Positions 20,669 to 32,670 of a stretch of DNA of 64,000 bases are shown here, one piece after another. Each line of letters starts with the position of its first letter. Position 1 is the stretch's first letter. The stretch comes from Lucinisca nassula (taxonomy: Eukaryota; Mollusca; Bivalvia; Lucinida; Lucinidae): positions 126,418,045 through 126,482,044 of the forward strand of contig OY757024.1 of NCBI GenBank assembly GCA_963580285.1, given 5' to 3'. The position numbers were made by a program, and so were the translations under genes. A model generated the notes under the pieces. It did no database searches. It was given only the letters and a program-made list of their open reading frames with translations, and had not been told where the DNA came from.

Positions 20669-20875
20669 GGGGGGGGTAAATGTCTGGTTGCCTTTTCTTC
20701 AAAATTCATTTGGAAAATTGCTGAACCTTTTGCAAACAGTGTAGGCCCTGATCAGACGGCGCGTTCTGCGGCGTCTGATCTGGGCCTGCACTGTTTGCCA
20801 AATACCCGTTTTTGGTTTCCGGTACCAAATCGGTTAACAAAGTCCGGCGAATTAGCTGGCGTTTAGGGGGTTACT

Positions 20876-21195
20876 CATCATTTTCCTTCATTTTGCTCCA
20901 AAATATAAATTGTGGTTAGGCCTCATTTAGGCAGCTCGAAAGACCACCCAAAATCTATATTTGAACCAGAAATAAGACAAATATTCAACATTTGCATCTG
21001 AAAAACACTACCCAGCAGGCACACGTCGCTAGGGCAACGTCAAATCAACGTCGGTGCAACGTCACGACGTTGCACCGACGTTGATGTGACGTTACATAAA
21101 CGTCATGACGTTGCACCGACGTTGATGTGACGTCACAATTACGTCATGTGCCTGCATGGTTAGCATTTTTCAGATGAAAATGTTGAATATTTGTC
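20876..21195. mobile_element. Fold-back MITE remnant interrupted by a CAGCAGG MITE
   Basis: 'caacatttgcatctgaaaaa' before and 'tttttcagatgaaaatgttg' after the inner element form inverted arms. The left part holds a diverged family F centre ('aggcctcatttaggcagctc'). Confidence 0.55.
21011..21160. mobile_element. MITE with 'CCCAGCAGGCACA' TIR, copy 1
   Basis: Inverted ends 'cccagcaggcacacgtcg' and 'acgtcatgtgcctgc'. The body is a series of palindromic 'caacgtcggtgcaacgtc' motifs. A second copy is at 53913-54064. Confidence 0.85.
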
Positions 21196-21214
21196 TTCAA
21201 CGAATTTAATAAAT

Positions 21215-21450
21215 TCAATAGTACATGAGCACGAATGCAAGACTCTATTTATCATAAGATATTTTAAACGCATTTTATGCACGATTTGTTTACAAAAATA
21301 TCAATATTCCGCCATTAGTAAACGTGACGTCGTTAAGCACATGTAACGTTACCGGGCGTTTCTAACTAATTTGCATATTTAACCCATTAGTGGCTTATCA
21401 AATTTATTACATGTCGTTATTACACTCTCAGACGCGACGTCAAATGATAA
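21215..21450 (+). repeat. Interspersed repeat family R1
   Basis: 'acgaatgcaagactctattt' to 'tctcagacgcgacgtcaaa', followed by a family S SINE, after which the R1 end 'gataaactct' resumes at about 21750, so the SINE may have inserted into R1. Confidence 0.7.
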
Positions 21451-21454
21451 ACTC

Positions 21455-21752
21455 TCCGCCCCAGCCCATCGGGGCATGAAGAAATAGATGGGCTGCATGA
21501 TGCTTCAATGCAGAACTCAAACCGTCCGCACACTAGTACTGGTAAACCACTTACAGGATCTAATCCTGTCCAGGAACCGCGGTGCGAGGCGGACCGTCCA
21601 TGCTATTGGTTTCATTGGGTGACAGGGCTTGAGATGTCATTTCATCTCAATGTCGGGTAAAAGTCCCACAAAATTGGAAGCAGCTTCTCCAAAATGAACT
21701 ATACTGTGTTGACGGGGACGTTAAACCTCAAATAAAACAAACAAACACATGA
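21455..21752 (+). repeat. SINE-like repeat family S (plus)
   Basis: Full-length with an 'aaataaaacaaacaaacac' tail. 'atgataaactct' flanks both ends (21446 and 21749), consistent with a target duplication of about 11 bp. Confidence 0.8.
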
Positions 21753-21949
21753 TAAACTCTATTTCCAGAGGGTAACCCATTTAGCTATAAAGCCATTCTA
21801 CACAACAAAAGTATTAAAGACATAAAACAAAGAAACAATTATAATATGTACAAAAACACACAAAATACGCATTTACAACTAAGGTGAAATACATCTTTAA
21901 AAATTGTTACCAAGATTTAATAAACTATGAACACCAAGAAAGGCAATAA

Positions 21950-22200
21950 TGATAAAATTATAGACTGTTGGAACTCATTAGAACCGCCTCAGCGAGGCGG
22001 TCCTAACGAGAACCCCAATCTATATTTCTGAGAAGACATCAGAAGTCTGTAGTCATAAGAACTGACTCGGCGAGGCGGTTCTAACGAGTACCCACAATCC
22101 ATGCTTTTAGCAGAAATAAGAAAAGTAATGTACACTCCAAGTAAACTCCAGTTTTACTATATAAAAGTGGGTTTTAAGGTAGTCATAATAATATAGACGA
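21950..22200. mobile_element. Fold-back MITE F, partial with two central hairpins
   Basis: 'gaaccgcctcagcgaggcgg' and a second arm 'gactcggcgaggcggttcta'; the left terminus is missing. Confidence 0.65.
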
Positions 22201-22204
22201 AATT

Positions 22205-22335
22205 CATTTCACTGACCATTCCAAGGCGGTTCTTCTGTTGCGGATTATTTTTGTTACGGCTTGTCTTTGAGTATGTGTATCGCTTATATCTGCCAGTTGG
22301 CCATTTTGTGGGAAAGTAACTGTCCTTTAGGTTAA
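22205..22335 (+). mobile_element. Naiad 3'-tail fragment
   Basis: 'cactgaccattccaaggcgg' to 'gtgggaaagtaactgtcctt', then interrupted. Confidence 0.6.
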
Positions 22336-22429
22336 CGATCGGCTAGATATGAGTGAAATAATCTTGAAAGGGCCGTAAATCCAAAACAAAAAAAAAACTG
22401 TCCTTTTGGGTTTCCGCTATTGATGTTAA

Positions 22430-22867
22430 TACAATTCTTTTCATGCGGTCGGCAGTCCGATAATATTAGGTCGGAATAGTTGTATCTTTGGAAGCAAAGA
22501 ATACACAATATAAACGAAAATAGCAGACTCGGTTTTATTGTGTCTGTGTATTATCAGTACTGAAATTTGCAACCATGACCACGCCCTCTAGCACCGGTTT
22601 AAGCAGAACTCTATTTTTAAACAGATTCAAAATTAACTCAATAAGACGTTTTTCTTATTCTACGTTCTTAACCCTTGTCCTGCTAATCCCGGATATGCCT
22701 TATCTTTGAAAGTTTGCTATTCAGATTGTGAATTTGTTGCAATAATTTGCATCAAGTAATCTGATTGGTTGATAATCGGTAGTGGGTGTGGCATATATAA
22801 ATATTCAGCAGGACAAGGGATAAAAACCACAGACACTTCGATTGAAACTTTAATGGTATATTGCATT
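22430..22867. other. Intergenic, nothing recognised
   Basis: No exon, RNA gene or matched repeat. Contains 'attgcatcaagtaatctgat', similar to other intergenic stretches. Confidence 0.35.
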
Positions 22868-23091
22868 TAAAACCCAGGGGGCAGTTGTTCAAAACTAACG
22901 ACGTCGTTAGTTAACGTATCGTTAAAACTTTGATCATTTATTATGGCAAATTCGCAAAAGCTGCTCACATTTTTTTTCAGCAAAAATACAAAAACTTTAA
23001 ATGTTAAACTTGCTAGAACAGTTAACAATATGACCACTAACGAGCTCGTTAAGCTAACGATGCTTTGAACAACTGGCCCCCGATGGTCAAC
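22868..23091. mobile_element. MITE family M2
   Basis: Ends 'gggggcagttgttcaaaact' and 'tttgaacaactggcccc'; subterminal 'acgacgtcgttagttaacg' and 'taacgagctcgttaag'. The internal 'gctgctcacatttttttcag' is shared by all copies. Confidence 0.85.
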
Positions 23092-23139
23092 TATAAGCTC
23101 CATAACATATAACTTACTTCTCAGTGCATATAACACAGC

Positions 23140-23430
23140 CCCGCGCATAGGGGGTTGAAGAAATATATGGGCTGCATGATGCTTCCACGCAGAGCTAAAT
23201 CCGGCCCGCACACTAGTTCTGGTAAACCGCTTAGAGGATCTAAGCCTGTCCAGGAACCGTGGTCAAAGGCGGTCCATGCTAATAAACCCTATTGGTTTCA
23301 TTGGGCGACAGGGCTTTAGGTGTCATTTCATCTCAATGTAACAGTCGCACAAAATTGGAAGCAACGTCTCCAAAATGACCTTTACAGTGTTGACGGGGAC
23401 GTTAAACCTCAAATCAAACAATCAGTACAT
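23140..23430 (+). repeat. SINE-like repeat family S (plus)
   Basis: Near full-length: 'gttgaagaaatatatgggct' to 'gacgttaaacctcaaatc'. Confidence 0.8.
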
Positions 23431-23494
23431 ATAACAGAACTGGCGTATTAAAATAAATTGTATAGTACATGTACATGTTACACAACCACTTTAT

Positions 23495-23855
23495 AACACA
23501 TTACATAGAGGATCTAACATGAGTGACCATGTATTATTGAATTTATTAAACGAGTTGAGGAAAAGGGATAAAATGCGACGCTTTGCCGAGCATTTTATCC
23601 CTTTTCCTCAACGAGTTTGATAAATTCAATAATACATGAACACGAATGAAGGATTCTTTTTATCATACGACTTTTAAAACGCATTTCATTTACCATTTTT
23701 AACAAAATGTCAATATTCCGCAATTAATAAACGCGACGTGGTTAAGGACGTCGTACATGTAACGTTACGGGGCATATCTAGCTAATCCACTAGTGGATTA
23801 TCAAATTTACTACATGGCGTTATTACACTCTCAGACGCGACGTTATATGATAAAT
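23495..23855 (+). repeat. Interspersed repeat R1 with leading hairpin
   Basis: Begins with inverted arms 'ttattgaatttattaaacga' and its complement after a 'gcgacgctttgccgagc' loop, then the R1 body ending 'cagacgcgacgttatatga'. Confidence 0.8.
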
Positions 23856-23859
23856 GTAC

Positions 23860-25210
23860 ATGTTACACAACCTCTTTAAAACATATTACAAACAAGAAAT
23901 ATCTTTAAAAAGATAAACGGCATTAGAGAAACTGGAATATGAATTTTGTAACTATTGAAAACAATGAATTTTGTAACTATTCAATCTGGAAAGAATAACG
24001 GTTTTAAAATATAAAATTTATTACGAATGCAAACAGTATCAAGAGTACTTGAGACATCCATGCCAATCAGGCACATCTTGATAAAGAGTAAACAAAGTGT
24101 AACACTGTGCAACCCAATCTGTTTCTTCAGGTCCCGATAGGCGTGAGGTGGGGGCTTAACAAAATTGTTTTAACAATATTTGAAGACCTTCTATTGAAGA
24201 AACATTTCTGTGAAAACAAAAACAACAACAAAAAACAATGAAATCCAAGCATCCTCGTAGAGGATATTTTGAAAGATTTGGTTGCTATATCAACAAGCAG
24301 GATAACTCTGTTCCTAGCCTAAACCTTGAACAATCATTTGGCACTCCTACACACTGATGTTTCAGACAGTTTGATTGCAATCAGACCAGTAGCTTCAGAG
24401 GAGAGGTCATTTAAAAATTATGAACATGCTTTCATCTGAGTCAACACTGTTTGCTATGAAAATGCTTTCTTCTGAGTCAACATTGTTTGCCAAAAACGAA
24501 AGTTTATCAAAATGTTATTTTTTGCATGTTTCTAATTTTAGCTCGCTTATTCCAAAAGATTACTTTAAGACTATTAAAGGTTCTCTCTTTTATTATCTAA
24601 ATCTGTTATGCAAGGGTAACTAGACCAATCAGAAGCTGACTATAGCCCCGCTGTAGAGCTTTCTGAAGCCATGACACCTGTAAAAAAGACAAATCAGGAC
24701 TGATTGTCCCTTTATTTATTATTATTATTATTATTTATTTTTTTTTTTATTTGTTCTTTTTCGTTTTTTTTTTTTTTTAACTTAGGGTGATATCAATGAC
24801 ACACACTCCCATAGTTGCAAGTTGGAGAAAAGTTTATTGTAAATAAGTTTACCTCTTTGGTGAGAACTAGGGACTAACTTCCCATATCACAGGTCCCGGT
24901 GTATAAATGTCATTTGAGGTTTCACCAGTTACTATTCCGATTCTGATATTAGTATAGGCTACATCTACATCTACAAACTCTCGATCACGCGGACCACTGC
25001 CTATCCTATAAGCTCCCCAGGAGCCTTTGGTTCTCCTGAGCTAAAAACCTTGCCTAGCCGTTAATGTTTAAGATAACTGTTTTGCAAAAGCTAAAGCTTG
25101 AAGTACTCGGCAAATATTTACCTCCCTTGCATTTCAGTACAAATGGAATGAGGTGTGAAAAATTGTATTCTTGAACATATTCACCTTATTTGCATTATCT
25201 GCTGGTTCCT
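23860..25210. other. Intergenic, no gene recognised
   Basis: Contains a family S fragment on the minus strand at about 24105-24155, a near-duplicate pair of 'tttcatctgagtcaacactg' segments at 24430-24490, T-rich low-complexity runs at 24715-24780, and nothing with exon character. Confidence 0.4.
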
Positions 25211-25224
25211 AGTCTGACGGTTCT

Positions 25225-25300
25225 GAGTGTTGGAAAAACAGGTAACCAGACCCCCCTGACCTTAAAAGGTCAGGGGGCTCTGGTTACCTGATTTTCCAAT
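25225..25300. repeat. Palindrome
   Basis: 'caggtaaccagacccccctg' pairs with 'cagggggctctggttacctg' around 'accttaaaaggt'. Confidence 0.85.
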
Positions 25301-25539
25301 ATTGACAATGTGCAAGATGGGAGCCAGCAAATAATGCAAATGTGGTGAATTGAGGTAAACATTAACTAGTATTTCAATTATTTAGATGTATTTTAAATAT
25401 GAGAATAATTTTCTGACGATCTAGTGGCAATATCGGTGAACTAGTGAAAAAGTTTTGTGCTTAAGTAGGTTGACTAATGTGTTACCCTCTTGTAGGTAAA
25501 GTTTCAATAATAAGTATAATTTCCGGTGACGACCTCTAG

Positions 25540-25800
25540 CGCCCAACAAATCGCCCAGCCGGACTTGAAGAAATAAATAGGCTGCTTCCCCGCAGAGCTG
25601 AAGAGCTGAATGCGACCGCACACGAGTACTGGTAAACTGCTCAGAGGATCTAATTAAGTCTGCCTAGGCAAAGCGGTGATAGTCATACCATCCATGCTTA
25701 TAAAATCTATTGATATCATTGGGCGACAGGGCCTGAGATGTCATTTCATCAAAATGACCTATATATTGTTGACGGGGACGTTAAACATAAAATCAAACAA
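25540..25800 (+). repeat. SINE-like repeat family S (plus), diverged
   Basis: 'ggacttgaagaaataaatag' to 'ttgacggggacgttaaacat' plus an A-rich tail. Confidence 0.7.
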
Positions 25801-26189
25801 AATATTGCATTAGATATGGTGTATTGTCCTATCATGTTTAGAGCTTCCCAATGAGACAAGCTTAAAGGTAAGATCTCTGCATTATCTTATTTGCCCTAGT
25901 TTGTGCAAGTATCTGTCCGTTGCTCATTCATCCATCTGTAAGGGTGTCCAATTGTCCGACCGTTCGTCCGTCTGTTCGTATGTTCAGCATGTCAATTGAT
26001 TGGGTTCACCGAGCACAGGAAGAATCAGAAGCAGTGTGCTCCTAGTGTTCGTGAATATTTTGATAGGATGGTTCTGATCCCGTGATCCAGATACGGCGTC
26101 GGGCATACGAACGACGGGTTAACTTTATACTGAGACGCAACTTGCAGAATATAGTAAACGGGATATCAGCCTTCTAACATTATCAAAGT

Positions 26190-26580
26190 AGAAGTAAAAC
26201 AAAGATCAGGAATCGATAAATTAACTTACTCCACCCATCAAAGACACCAAAGGGAAAGAAACACAAACATTAAGCGACCAGACCATAATAGAAACCTAAA
26301 CAAAGGAAGGCCATAAGGACAGTTACTTTCCCACCAAATGGCCATATGGCCATCCAAAATAAAAAGACACAAGTGATACACACAGTATGTAACAAACAAC
26401 AACATAAATAAATCGCCACAGAAGAACCGCCTTGGAACGGTCAGTGGAAAGATTTCCACTGGGGGGGGGGGGGGGGGGGGGCTTAAATCGATTTTACGTG
26501 GCCACAATCCTCGCCCTTACGTCCGTCGCGATTAAGACAAATAAATTGTTCAGTCTGTATGAAGGCCTCCTAAATCATCA
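26190..26580 (-). mobile_element. Naiad 3'-tail insertion (minus)
   Basis: Reverse orientation: 'gtagaagtaaaacaaagatc' at the end of the tail, then 'aaggacagttactttcccac', 'tggaacggtcagtggaa', a G-run (26460-26481) and 'cgattttacgtggccacaat'. Confidence 0.75.
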
Positions 26581-26639
26581 GTGCAACATCTCCGTGAACA
26601 CAAATAATCAAAGAACCACAGAGGTGAGACAATGGTGAG

Positions 26640-27210
26640 GACTCGACAGCAAGAAAGTCTAAATCTGGCCGTTTAGGGCACTTATCAGTTTGTCCCGATA
26701 CTGTTTAAGGGCTTAACACATTACAGGTTAATCTTCAGTCAGTCTTCTATCTTGGAAAGCTTCTCCAACAGTTTTCAACCATTTCATTTGATAAGCTATT
26801 CCAAGCAAATTACCTTTTGACAAAATTACAGCATTTGCAACTTCGACGTTTCAGACATTATTCTTTAGTCGGCAGGATCCTGGGTTCAGACTGGCAGTTA
26901 AAATGTTAATTGTATCTGGTATATAACTCTAGACAATCACGTTTAATATACGCTAACCGTAGATCTAGCTTGTTTAGCTTTTATTCACTTAGCCTTTGGG
27001 CATTTACTTACACTGTACAAAATTAAAAGCTTGTCTATAATGATTTATTTCATTGGAACTATTTCATTGGTATGATAATGGGTATTTTCCATTGCCATAC
27101 TTAACAATTTTAAATAGATAAATGTCATATTGAAGTGTTTATTCAGTCACGAATATATTTGTCAAACATCGGTAAATTCAATAGGCCCTACTTACCGCTA
27201 CTTTTTTTAC
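26640..27210. other. Intergenic, nothing recognised
   Basis: AT-rich, no repeat match, no splice-bounded exon. Confidence 0.35.
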
Positions 27211-27214
27211 AGAA

Positions 27215-27866
27215 GTATACACATTTTAACCAGTCGCAAATTACAATTTATTCAACCGAGACTAACATCAATAAGCAGGTCAAAAGCCAGTTTATACAGC
27301 TACGCCGAAAATGATTTATTTAACTGCAACTATTTTATTGGTATTGCAGTAGTGCTGTTTTTGTTTTTGGTTTTTAAGCTTTGGTTTTTAAATTTTGTAC
27401 AGTGTAAGCAACTATTTTATTGGTGTTGCAGTAGTGCTGTTTTTTGGTTTTGTTTTTAAGCTGTTACTTGCCTACATTTTATTACTACCTCCCTTCAATT
27501 AAAACTAATTCCATTTGTGCACTTTATGAGTCAGTGGCATTATTCCAATGAACAAGACCTACTTGATCATTGCATTCACATCAGTCTTACCTAACTTCTT
27601 TCAAATGAAACAAGCTTTGTAATACTGTATCGTAAGGAATAATTTGTGGCGAAACATGGACTATGAAGTCGTATAGGTTATGACACCGTTTAGAGTTTAA
27701 ATTGACTTATTTCTAATATTAATTGAACATTTGCAGCACTTACGCAGTAGTTAGTTTTTTTGCAGTAGTATACACATTTTCAACCAATCGTAAATTACAA
27801 TTTATTCAATCGAGACTAATATCAATATGTAGGTCAAAAGCCAGCTTATACAGCTACGCCGAAAAA
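27215..27866 (+). repeat. Pair of ~95-bp direct repeats 553 bp apart
   Basis: 27215-27310 and 27768-27866 share 'gtatacacatttt', 'aaattacaatttattcaa', 'ggtcaaaagccag' and 'tatacagctacgccgaaaa'. Intervening sequence has no recognised content apart from a partial internal duplication of 'gcagtagtgctgttttt'. Confidence 0.8.
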
Positions 27867-28239
27867 AGATGACAATAAAATCAACACAACAGAAAATAGA
27901 ATCTCTTTACACATATGACGCAGAAGGTCAGAAATAAAGTTTATAATACACAAAGTATCCGTTAAAGCTTACCATGCAGAAGGCTTACATTGAGCATGAA
28001 CATTGAGCATATAACACATGAATCAGATCATGATGTCGGCAATAAGCTCTCTTAAAAGACAAACGGACATCTAACAAATGTATCGTAGGAGGTTGGAAAT
28101 AACCTCTATTTCACATAAAACAAACACATTCAACCAAAAAATTAAATATCTGTGACATAAAAATAAGACATTCTGAGAGCATTTTATGACATGATAATTG
28201 AATGACGTGTGACATTTGTACGAATGAGGTAAATGGTGT

Positions 28240-28535
28240 AACCATCACGATAAAAAAGTCCGTGAAATGAATACCCCGCCCCCCCCCCCCTAAACCCTAC
28301 TTTATATAAAGAAAATTGGGGTTTATGGGGGTATACATTATCTGCCTTATTTTTGCTCAAAAACATAGATAGTGGGTACTCGTTAGAACCGCCTCATTTA
28401 GGCGGTTCTAACGGGCACCCACAGTCTATGTTGAAAGCAGAAATAATAAGGATGTTATCATTTTTACCTAATATTTGTCATTTTCTTACACCTTGTTGGA
28501 CGCCATTATTTCGTACAGACATGTTTTCCTAATGT
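28240..28535. mobile_element. Diverged fold-back MITE F
   Basis: Central palindrome 'gaaccgcctcatttaggcgg' with 'gtgggtactcg' and 'gggcacccac' flanks; ends 'catcacgataaaaaagtccg' and 'agacatgttttcctaatg'. A C-run at 28275-28290. Confidence 0.7.
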
Positions 28536-28626
28536 ATCTGCCAATTTTCTTGTAAAGAGACCCACTCTGAAATTCGGTTACACTCCCAGAGGAAAAACGT
28601 TTTATCTTGCGTTCCATTCCAATTTA

Positions 28627-28807
28627 TTATATTCCTAATACACTCCTGCGAACCCGCCTAATGTTGTCTCTAAAGGCCATAGCCCAGTTCGCCACCTCAT
28701 AATCCACAATTCTCTTCGTCTCGAACAAACAGCGCTTTATTGCCTTTTTCTCCGGTCGACATTTTCGAAAGTGGCGTATATATCCGTATTTAGCATCCAA
28801 CGCATAC
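28627..28807 (-). CDS. GT92 glycosyltransferase, C-terminal exon (E)
   Basis: Acceptor on the minus strand ('tatgtttctgcttcag', AG at 28809-28808). The single leading G completes the codon begun by exon D (AT+G), so the join is in frame. It encodes YALDAKYGYIRHFRKCRPEK, a basic Cys-containing stretch and an end in VRRSVLGI before TAA. An I-R-H-F/Y-R-x-C motif near the C terminus is typical of GT92 (former DUF23) proteins. AATAAA overlaps the stop region. This defines the 3' end of the gene, facing the secreted-protein gene. Confidence 0.8.
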
Positions 28808-28844
28808 CTGAAGCAGAAACATAGGAATTAGTGCCTGAAAATGT

Positions 28845-29190
28845 TTTAACGTCATTTATCATATGACGTCGCGTCTGAGAGTGTAATAACGCCATGTAAT
28901 AAATTCGATAATCCACTAGTGGATTAAATATGCAAATTAGTTAGATACGTACCGTACCGTTACACATACGACGTTGAGTTTACTTATGGCGGAATATTGA
29001 CATTTTTGTAAAATAAACGTGATTAAAAAGCGTTTTAAATGTCGTATGATAAATAGAATCTTGCATTCGTGTTAATGTATTATTGAATTTATTAACTTGA
29101 TGAGGAAAAGGGATAAAATGCTCGGCAAAGCCTCGCATTTTATCCCTTTACCTCAACTCGTTTAATAAATTCAATAATACATGAGCACAC
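28845..29190 (-). repeat. Interspersed repeat R1 (minus)
   Basis: Reverse complement of the R1 body, ending in the hairpin 'aaagggataaaatgctcggc' and its inverted partner. Lies 38 bases inside the last GT92 intron. Confidence 0.75.
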
Positions 29191-29227
29191 ATGTAAGATC
29201 CTCTATGTATTTAATTCGGTAATTCAC

Positions 29228-29537
29228 TAGTTTTGTTTGTTTGATTGATTTGAGGTTTAACGTCCCCGTCAACACTGTAAAGGTCATTTTGGAGGCGTAG
29301 CTTCCAATTTTTTGGGACTTTTACCCGACATTGAGATGAAATGACAATTCAAGCCCTGTCGCCCAATGAAACCAATAGGGTTTATTAGCATGGTCGGTCC
29401 TCCTCGCACCGCGGTTCCTTGACAGCCTTAGATCCTCAAAGCGGTTTACCAGTACTAGTGTGCGGGCCGGATTCAGCTCTTGGTGGAAGCATCATGCGGC
29501 CCATATATTTTTTCAAGCCCCTATGGGCGGGGGCCGG
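29228..29537 (-). repeat. SINE-like repeat family S (minus), inside R1 sequence
   Basis: Full-length. 'ggtaattcactag' flanks both sides (29219 and 29538), indicating a 13-bp target duplication and insertion into an R1 copy that resumes at 29540. Confidence 0.85.
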
Positions 29538-29860
29538 GTAATTCACTAGTAGATTAAATATGCAGTTTGTTGGATACGCCCCGTAACGTTAGGCGTACGA
29601 CGTCCTTAAGGACGTCACATTTTTACGGTGGAATATTGACATTTTGTAAATCGAAAAAAAAAAAAAGATCACGTATGAAACAGTGCGTTTTAAATTTCAT
29701 ATGATAAAAGGAATCTTGCATTCATATTCATGTATCCTTAAATATATATTTACGCGACGCGGAAAAGGCATAAAATGCTAGGCAGTGCCTCGTATTTTAT
29801 GCCTTTTTCTCAACTTGTTTAACAAATTCCATAAAAGTTCGGCGAAGTCTCGCATTTTAT
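29538..29860 (-). repeat. Interspersed repeat R1 (minus), continuation
   Basis: 'tagtagattaaatatgcag' onward plus the 'aaaaggcataaaatgct' hairpin region. Confidence 0.65.
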
Positions 29861-30224
29861 CCTTTTTCCTCATTTCTTCTGTGCTGTTCATAAATGTATG
29901 AACACAGTCGGTTACCTGCAGAGTGAATGAATGGGTTCATGTTAACTTTGCTAGCGACCCGCTGTCGTTCATACTTTCATGAACAGTAGAAGTTTATTTC
30001 TTATATTTACATCCTTGCGCCTCACCAATGGGCGAAAAAATGTTTAAAGGGCAAACTTTAAAAGCTGAGAAACATTTACACGCTCTTTTTCTACAAAGAG
30101 CAGAACAGCGTTGACGTTGCCCACACCCAATTAGGTTGTGTAGAACCATGGTTTAGACGTCACCGAAAATTGAAGCGTTCATGGAAGCATGAACTGCATT
30201 GTTTTTGTAGGTTAACGCTGGAGC

Positions 30225-30640
30225 GTTAGGAGGCCTTCATGCGGACTGAACGAATGATTTGTCTTAATCGCGACAGAAGCAAGGGCTAGGATTTAAGCTT
30301 CGTTAAATAGATTTACCCCCACTCCGTAGTGAAATGCGTTTCACTGACTAGTGAAATGCGATTCACTGACCGTTCCAATGCGGTTCTTCTGTCGCGGTTT
30401 ATTTTTGTTATGGTTTGTCTATGTGTGTATCGGTTAGATTACTTTGTTTTGGATAGCCAATTGGCCATTTTGTGGAAAAGTAACAATCCTTTTGGCTTAA
30501 CGATGTTGGTGTTTCCATTAGGGTCTGGTTATCTCATGGTAGTGTTCCTCTTCCTTTAATGTCACAGATGCGAGGTGTAGGTTGATTGTATCGATTCCAG
30601 ATCATTGCCTTCACTTCTGCTTTACATTATGCTTTACACT
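30225..30640 (+). mobile_element. Naiad 3'-tail insertion (plus)
   Basis: 'aggaggccttcatgcggact' through 'gaccgttccaatgcggttct' to 'tgccttcacttctgctt'. Contains a short direct duplication 'agtgaaatgcg.ttcactga' at 30330-30368. Confidence 0.75.
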
Positions 30641-31017
30641 GGAAATGTAAACATCAATACGTGGTCACTCATGTAAGATCCTCTATGTAGTTCATTAAGA
30701 GATACAATGTGTTCTTTCATAGTCTAAATGAAGAGTCTTATAAGAGGGACGATGTCATATGCAATTTATCAAACGAGCCTTTGGCGGGTTTCAAATGGAA
30801 ACGAGTGTAAGATTCTATTTATGAAATAACGATATAATTAAAAGCTAAAAGGTTGCCTTAGGAAACAAAGAACACATAAAAGAACGAAATATGGATTCTC
30901 TCTTTTATTGATTCTCCTCATACACAGCAATGTAGTTTGCAAGGCTGTATATGCCCCCTAGCGCCGGCGTGATCATCGCATTTATCATTGAACCCACAAC
31001 TTCCACGAGAGTCAGCA

Positions 31018-31535
31018 AAGGGAAAGAACTACAAACATGAAGTAACTAGACGCGTGGTGAAACATCAAAAGCGGAAAGCCAAAAGGACAGTTAATTTTAT
31101 ACAAAATGGATGCCGGCCTCGGTAGCTCAATCAGACGCGCGTCCAACTGGTGATCAGGAGGATGCGGGTTCGATACCTGCCAGTATCGGCAACATTCTTT
31201 CGTGGAGATCGATACTGGTTTTTTTCTATTCCGCTGATTCAAAAAGGGTAGTTTCTGACGAAAGAATGTGCACTTTACCGGTTAACTGGTTACGTATAAG
31301 TCTGTCCAGGAAAAGTGTGGATAGGTAAACTGACCGGTTCAAAAATGACCTAAAATATTTTTGCTGGGTCGTTATACCCCAATACAAAGAAACAATCTAC
31401 ACAAAATGGCCAATTGGCTATCCAAAACAAAAAATATATATAAGCGATACACAAATTCAAAGACAAACCATAGCAACAATAAACAGCGACAGAAGAACCT
31501 CTTATTTTTCCAATCCTCAGGGATTGCTTATGCAA
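31018..31535 (-). mobile_element. Inverted Naiad tail upstream of the full element
   Basis: 31018-31108 and 31400-31535 together form one minus-strand 3' tail, split by a SINE. An inverted tail next to the head of a full element is a common PLE arrangement. Confidence 0.7.
31109..31399 (+). repeat. tRNA-derived SINE family 1 (best copy)
   Basis: tRNA-like head with 'cggtagctcaatcagacgcg' (A box) and 'gggttcgatacctgcc' (B box), a body, and an A-rich end 'aatacaaagaaac'. It is flanked by 'acaaaatgg' on both sides, a 9-bp target duplication inside the Naiad tail. Confidence 0.85.
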
Positions 31536-32184
31536 TTGCTTTTCACTGTTCCATCAATTGACATCCTTTAGATACCTGTTGAAGGTCATTATTAAACCGA
31601 TGTTCGTTCCTCGTTGTATAACAACTGCTTGTTTGACATCCCTGTACTTTAAGTAGACTAGGGTGTTTTGTGGGCTTTTGATGTACCTTCCTTCTATTCG
31701 AAGGAATCTTCTTCAGTAATTTTATTTATTTAATAACCGGTATGAACATCGCTTTAGTTTTGACGGTATCACAACCTTACTAACCAAAATGAGTATTACA
31801 AATACATTTAAAATATCAATATCACCCCTTAGGTTACACTCTGCTTCTTCTGTACGGATTCCCCATTCTATTAAGAACTTTAATACTATGTTGCCTTCGG
31901 TATTGGTTAGACCCTTAAATTTGTCTTCTGTAACTTCAGTTAATCTCAAAGGAGCAGGCAATACCAATGTTTTTGGGAGTAGTCTTCGTATAAGACTATC
32001 TCCTCTCAAATCACCCATCCTTCGAAAATATACTAATCCGTTGAAAAGAAGTGGAATGTATCCTAGTATTTCTAAGTGCAATGCCAAGAGGTGCAGATGT
32101 TGTTCGCATTTAAGCACTGCGTCTACCGTTACTTCATCTGTAAACGGTAGACGCTTCTCTGTAGTTAACATGTCTGATTTGACA

Positions 32185-32187
32185 TGA
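32185..32187 (+). other. In-frame TGA 1 (candidate Sec codon)
   Basis: Follows VVNMSDLT and precedes QSTDLIYLIT. Relatives carry Cys here, ten residues before the next conserved Cys. Confidence 0.55.
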
Positions 32188-32217
32188 CAGTCTACAGATT
32201 TAATTTATCTAATTACT

Positions 32218-32220
32218 TGA
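32218..32220 (+). other. In-frame TGA 2 (candidate Sec codon)
   Basis: Directly after LIYLIT and five residues before Cys at 32233, ahead of QYVGQT. This is the expected first Cys of the CCHH zinc-binding set of PLE endonucleases. Confidence 0.6.
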
Positions 32221-32667
32221 CGTGCTGCAAACTGTAATATGCAGTACGTCGGTCAAACTAACCGCATGCTTAAAACTAGATTGAACGAGCATTATCGTAG
32301 AATGAGTAAGCCTAAGAAAACTGACACTTTCTTGTACCGTCACTTTCGACGTACAGGTCATTCTGTAAATAACATTATTATACAACCATTGGAAAAACTT
32401 TATTACGATGCAAATTCTACATCTAGATTCAAAATAATCAAAAGACATGAAGCTGAACTGAAATGGATTAAATTTTTACAGACCCCTTTTCCACTGGGAT
32501 TTAATGACAACATTTATCATGAGGGTAATATTTCCAGAATGCCGGACTTTGATATTTTCTCACTCCTGGAATGTCGAAAACGCAGAACTAGATCTCACGG
32601 CACCAGGAAAAATGGTAACTTTAAACGTAAATCACGTGCGTTTAAACGAAACAATACTAGACTGAAG

Positions 32668-32670
32668 TGA
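32668..32670 (+). other. In-frame TGA 3
   Basis: In the endonuclease-RT linker after a basic stretch (KRNNTRLK) and before LSIILLNHGRHSM, in the same frame. I know of no Cys equivalent, so it may be Sec or a true lesion. Confidence 0.4.

Noticed and set aside
22867..23211. 114-codon minus-strand frame
   Set aside because: It runs through an M2 MITE and the start of a family S SINE.
27130..27459. 109-codon plus-strand frame
   Set aside because: Overlaps one copy of a direct repeat and is rich in Phe/Leu from T-runs; no paralogue or domain visible.
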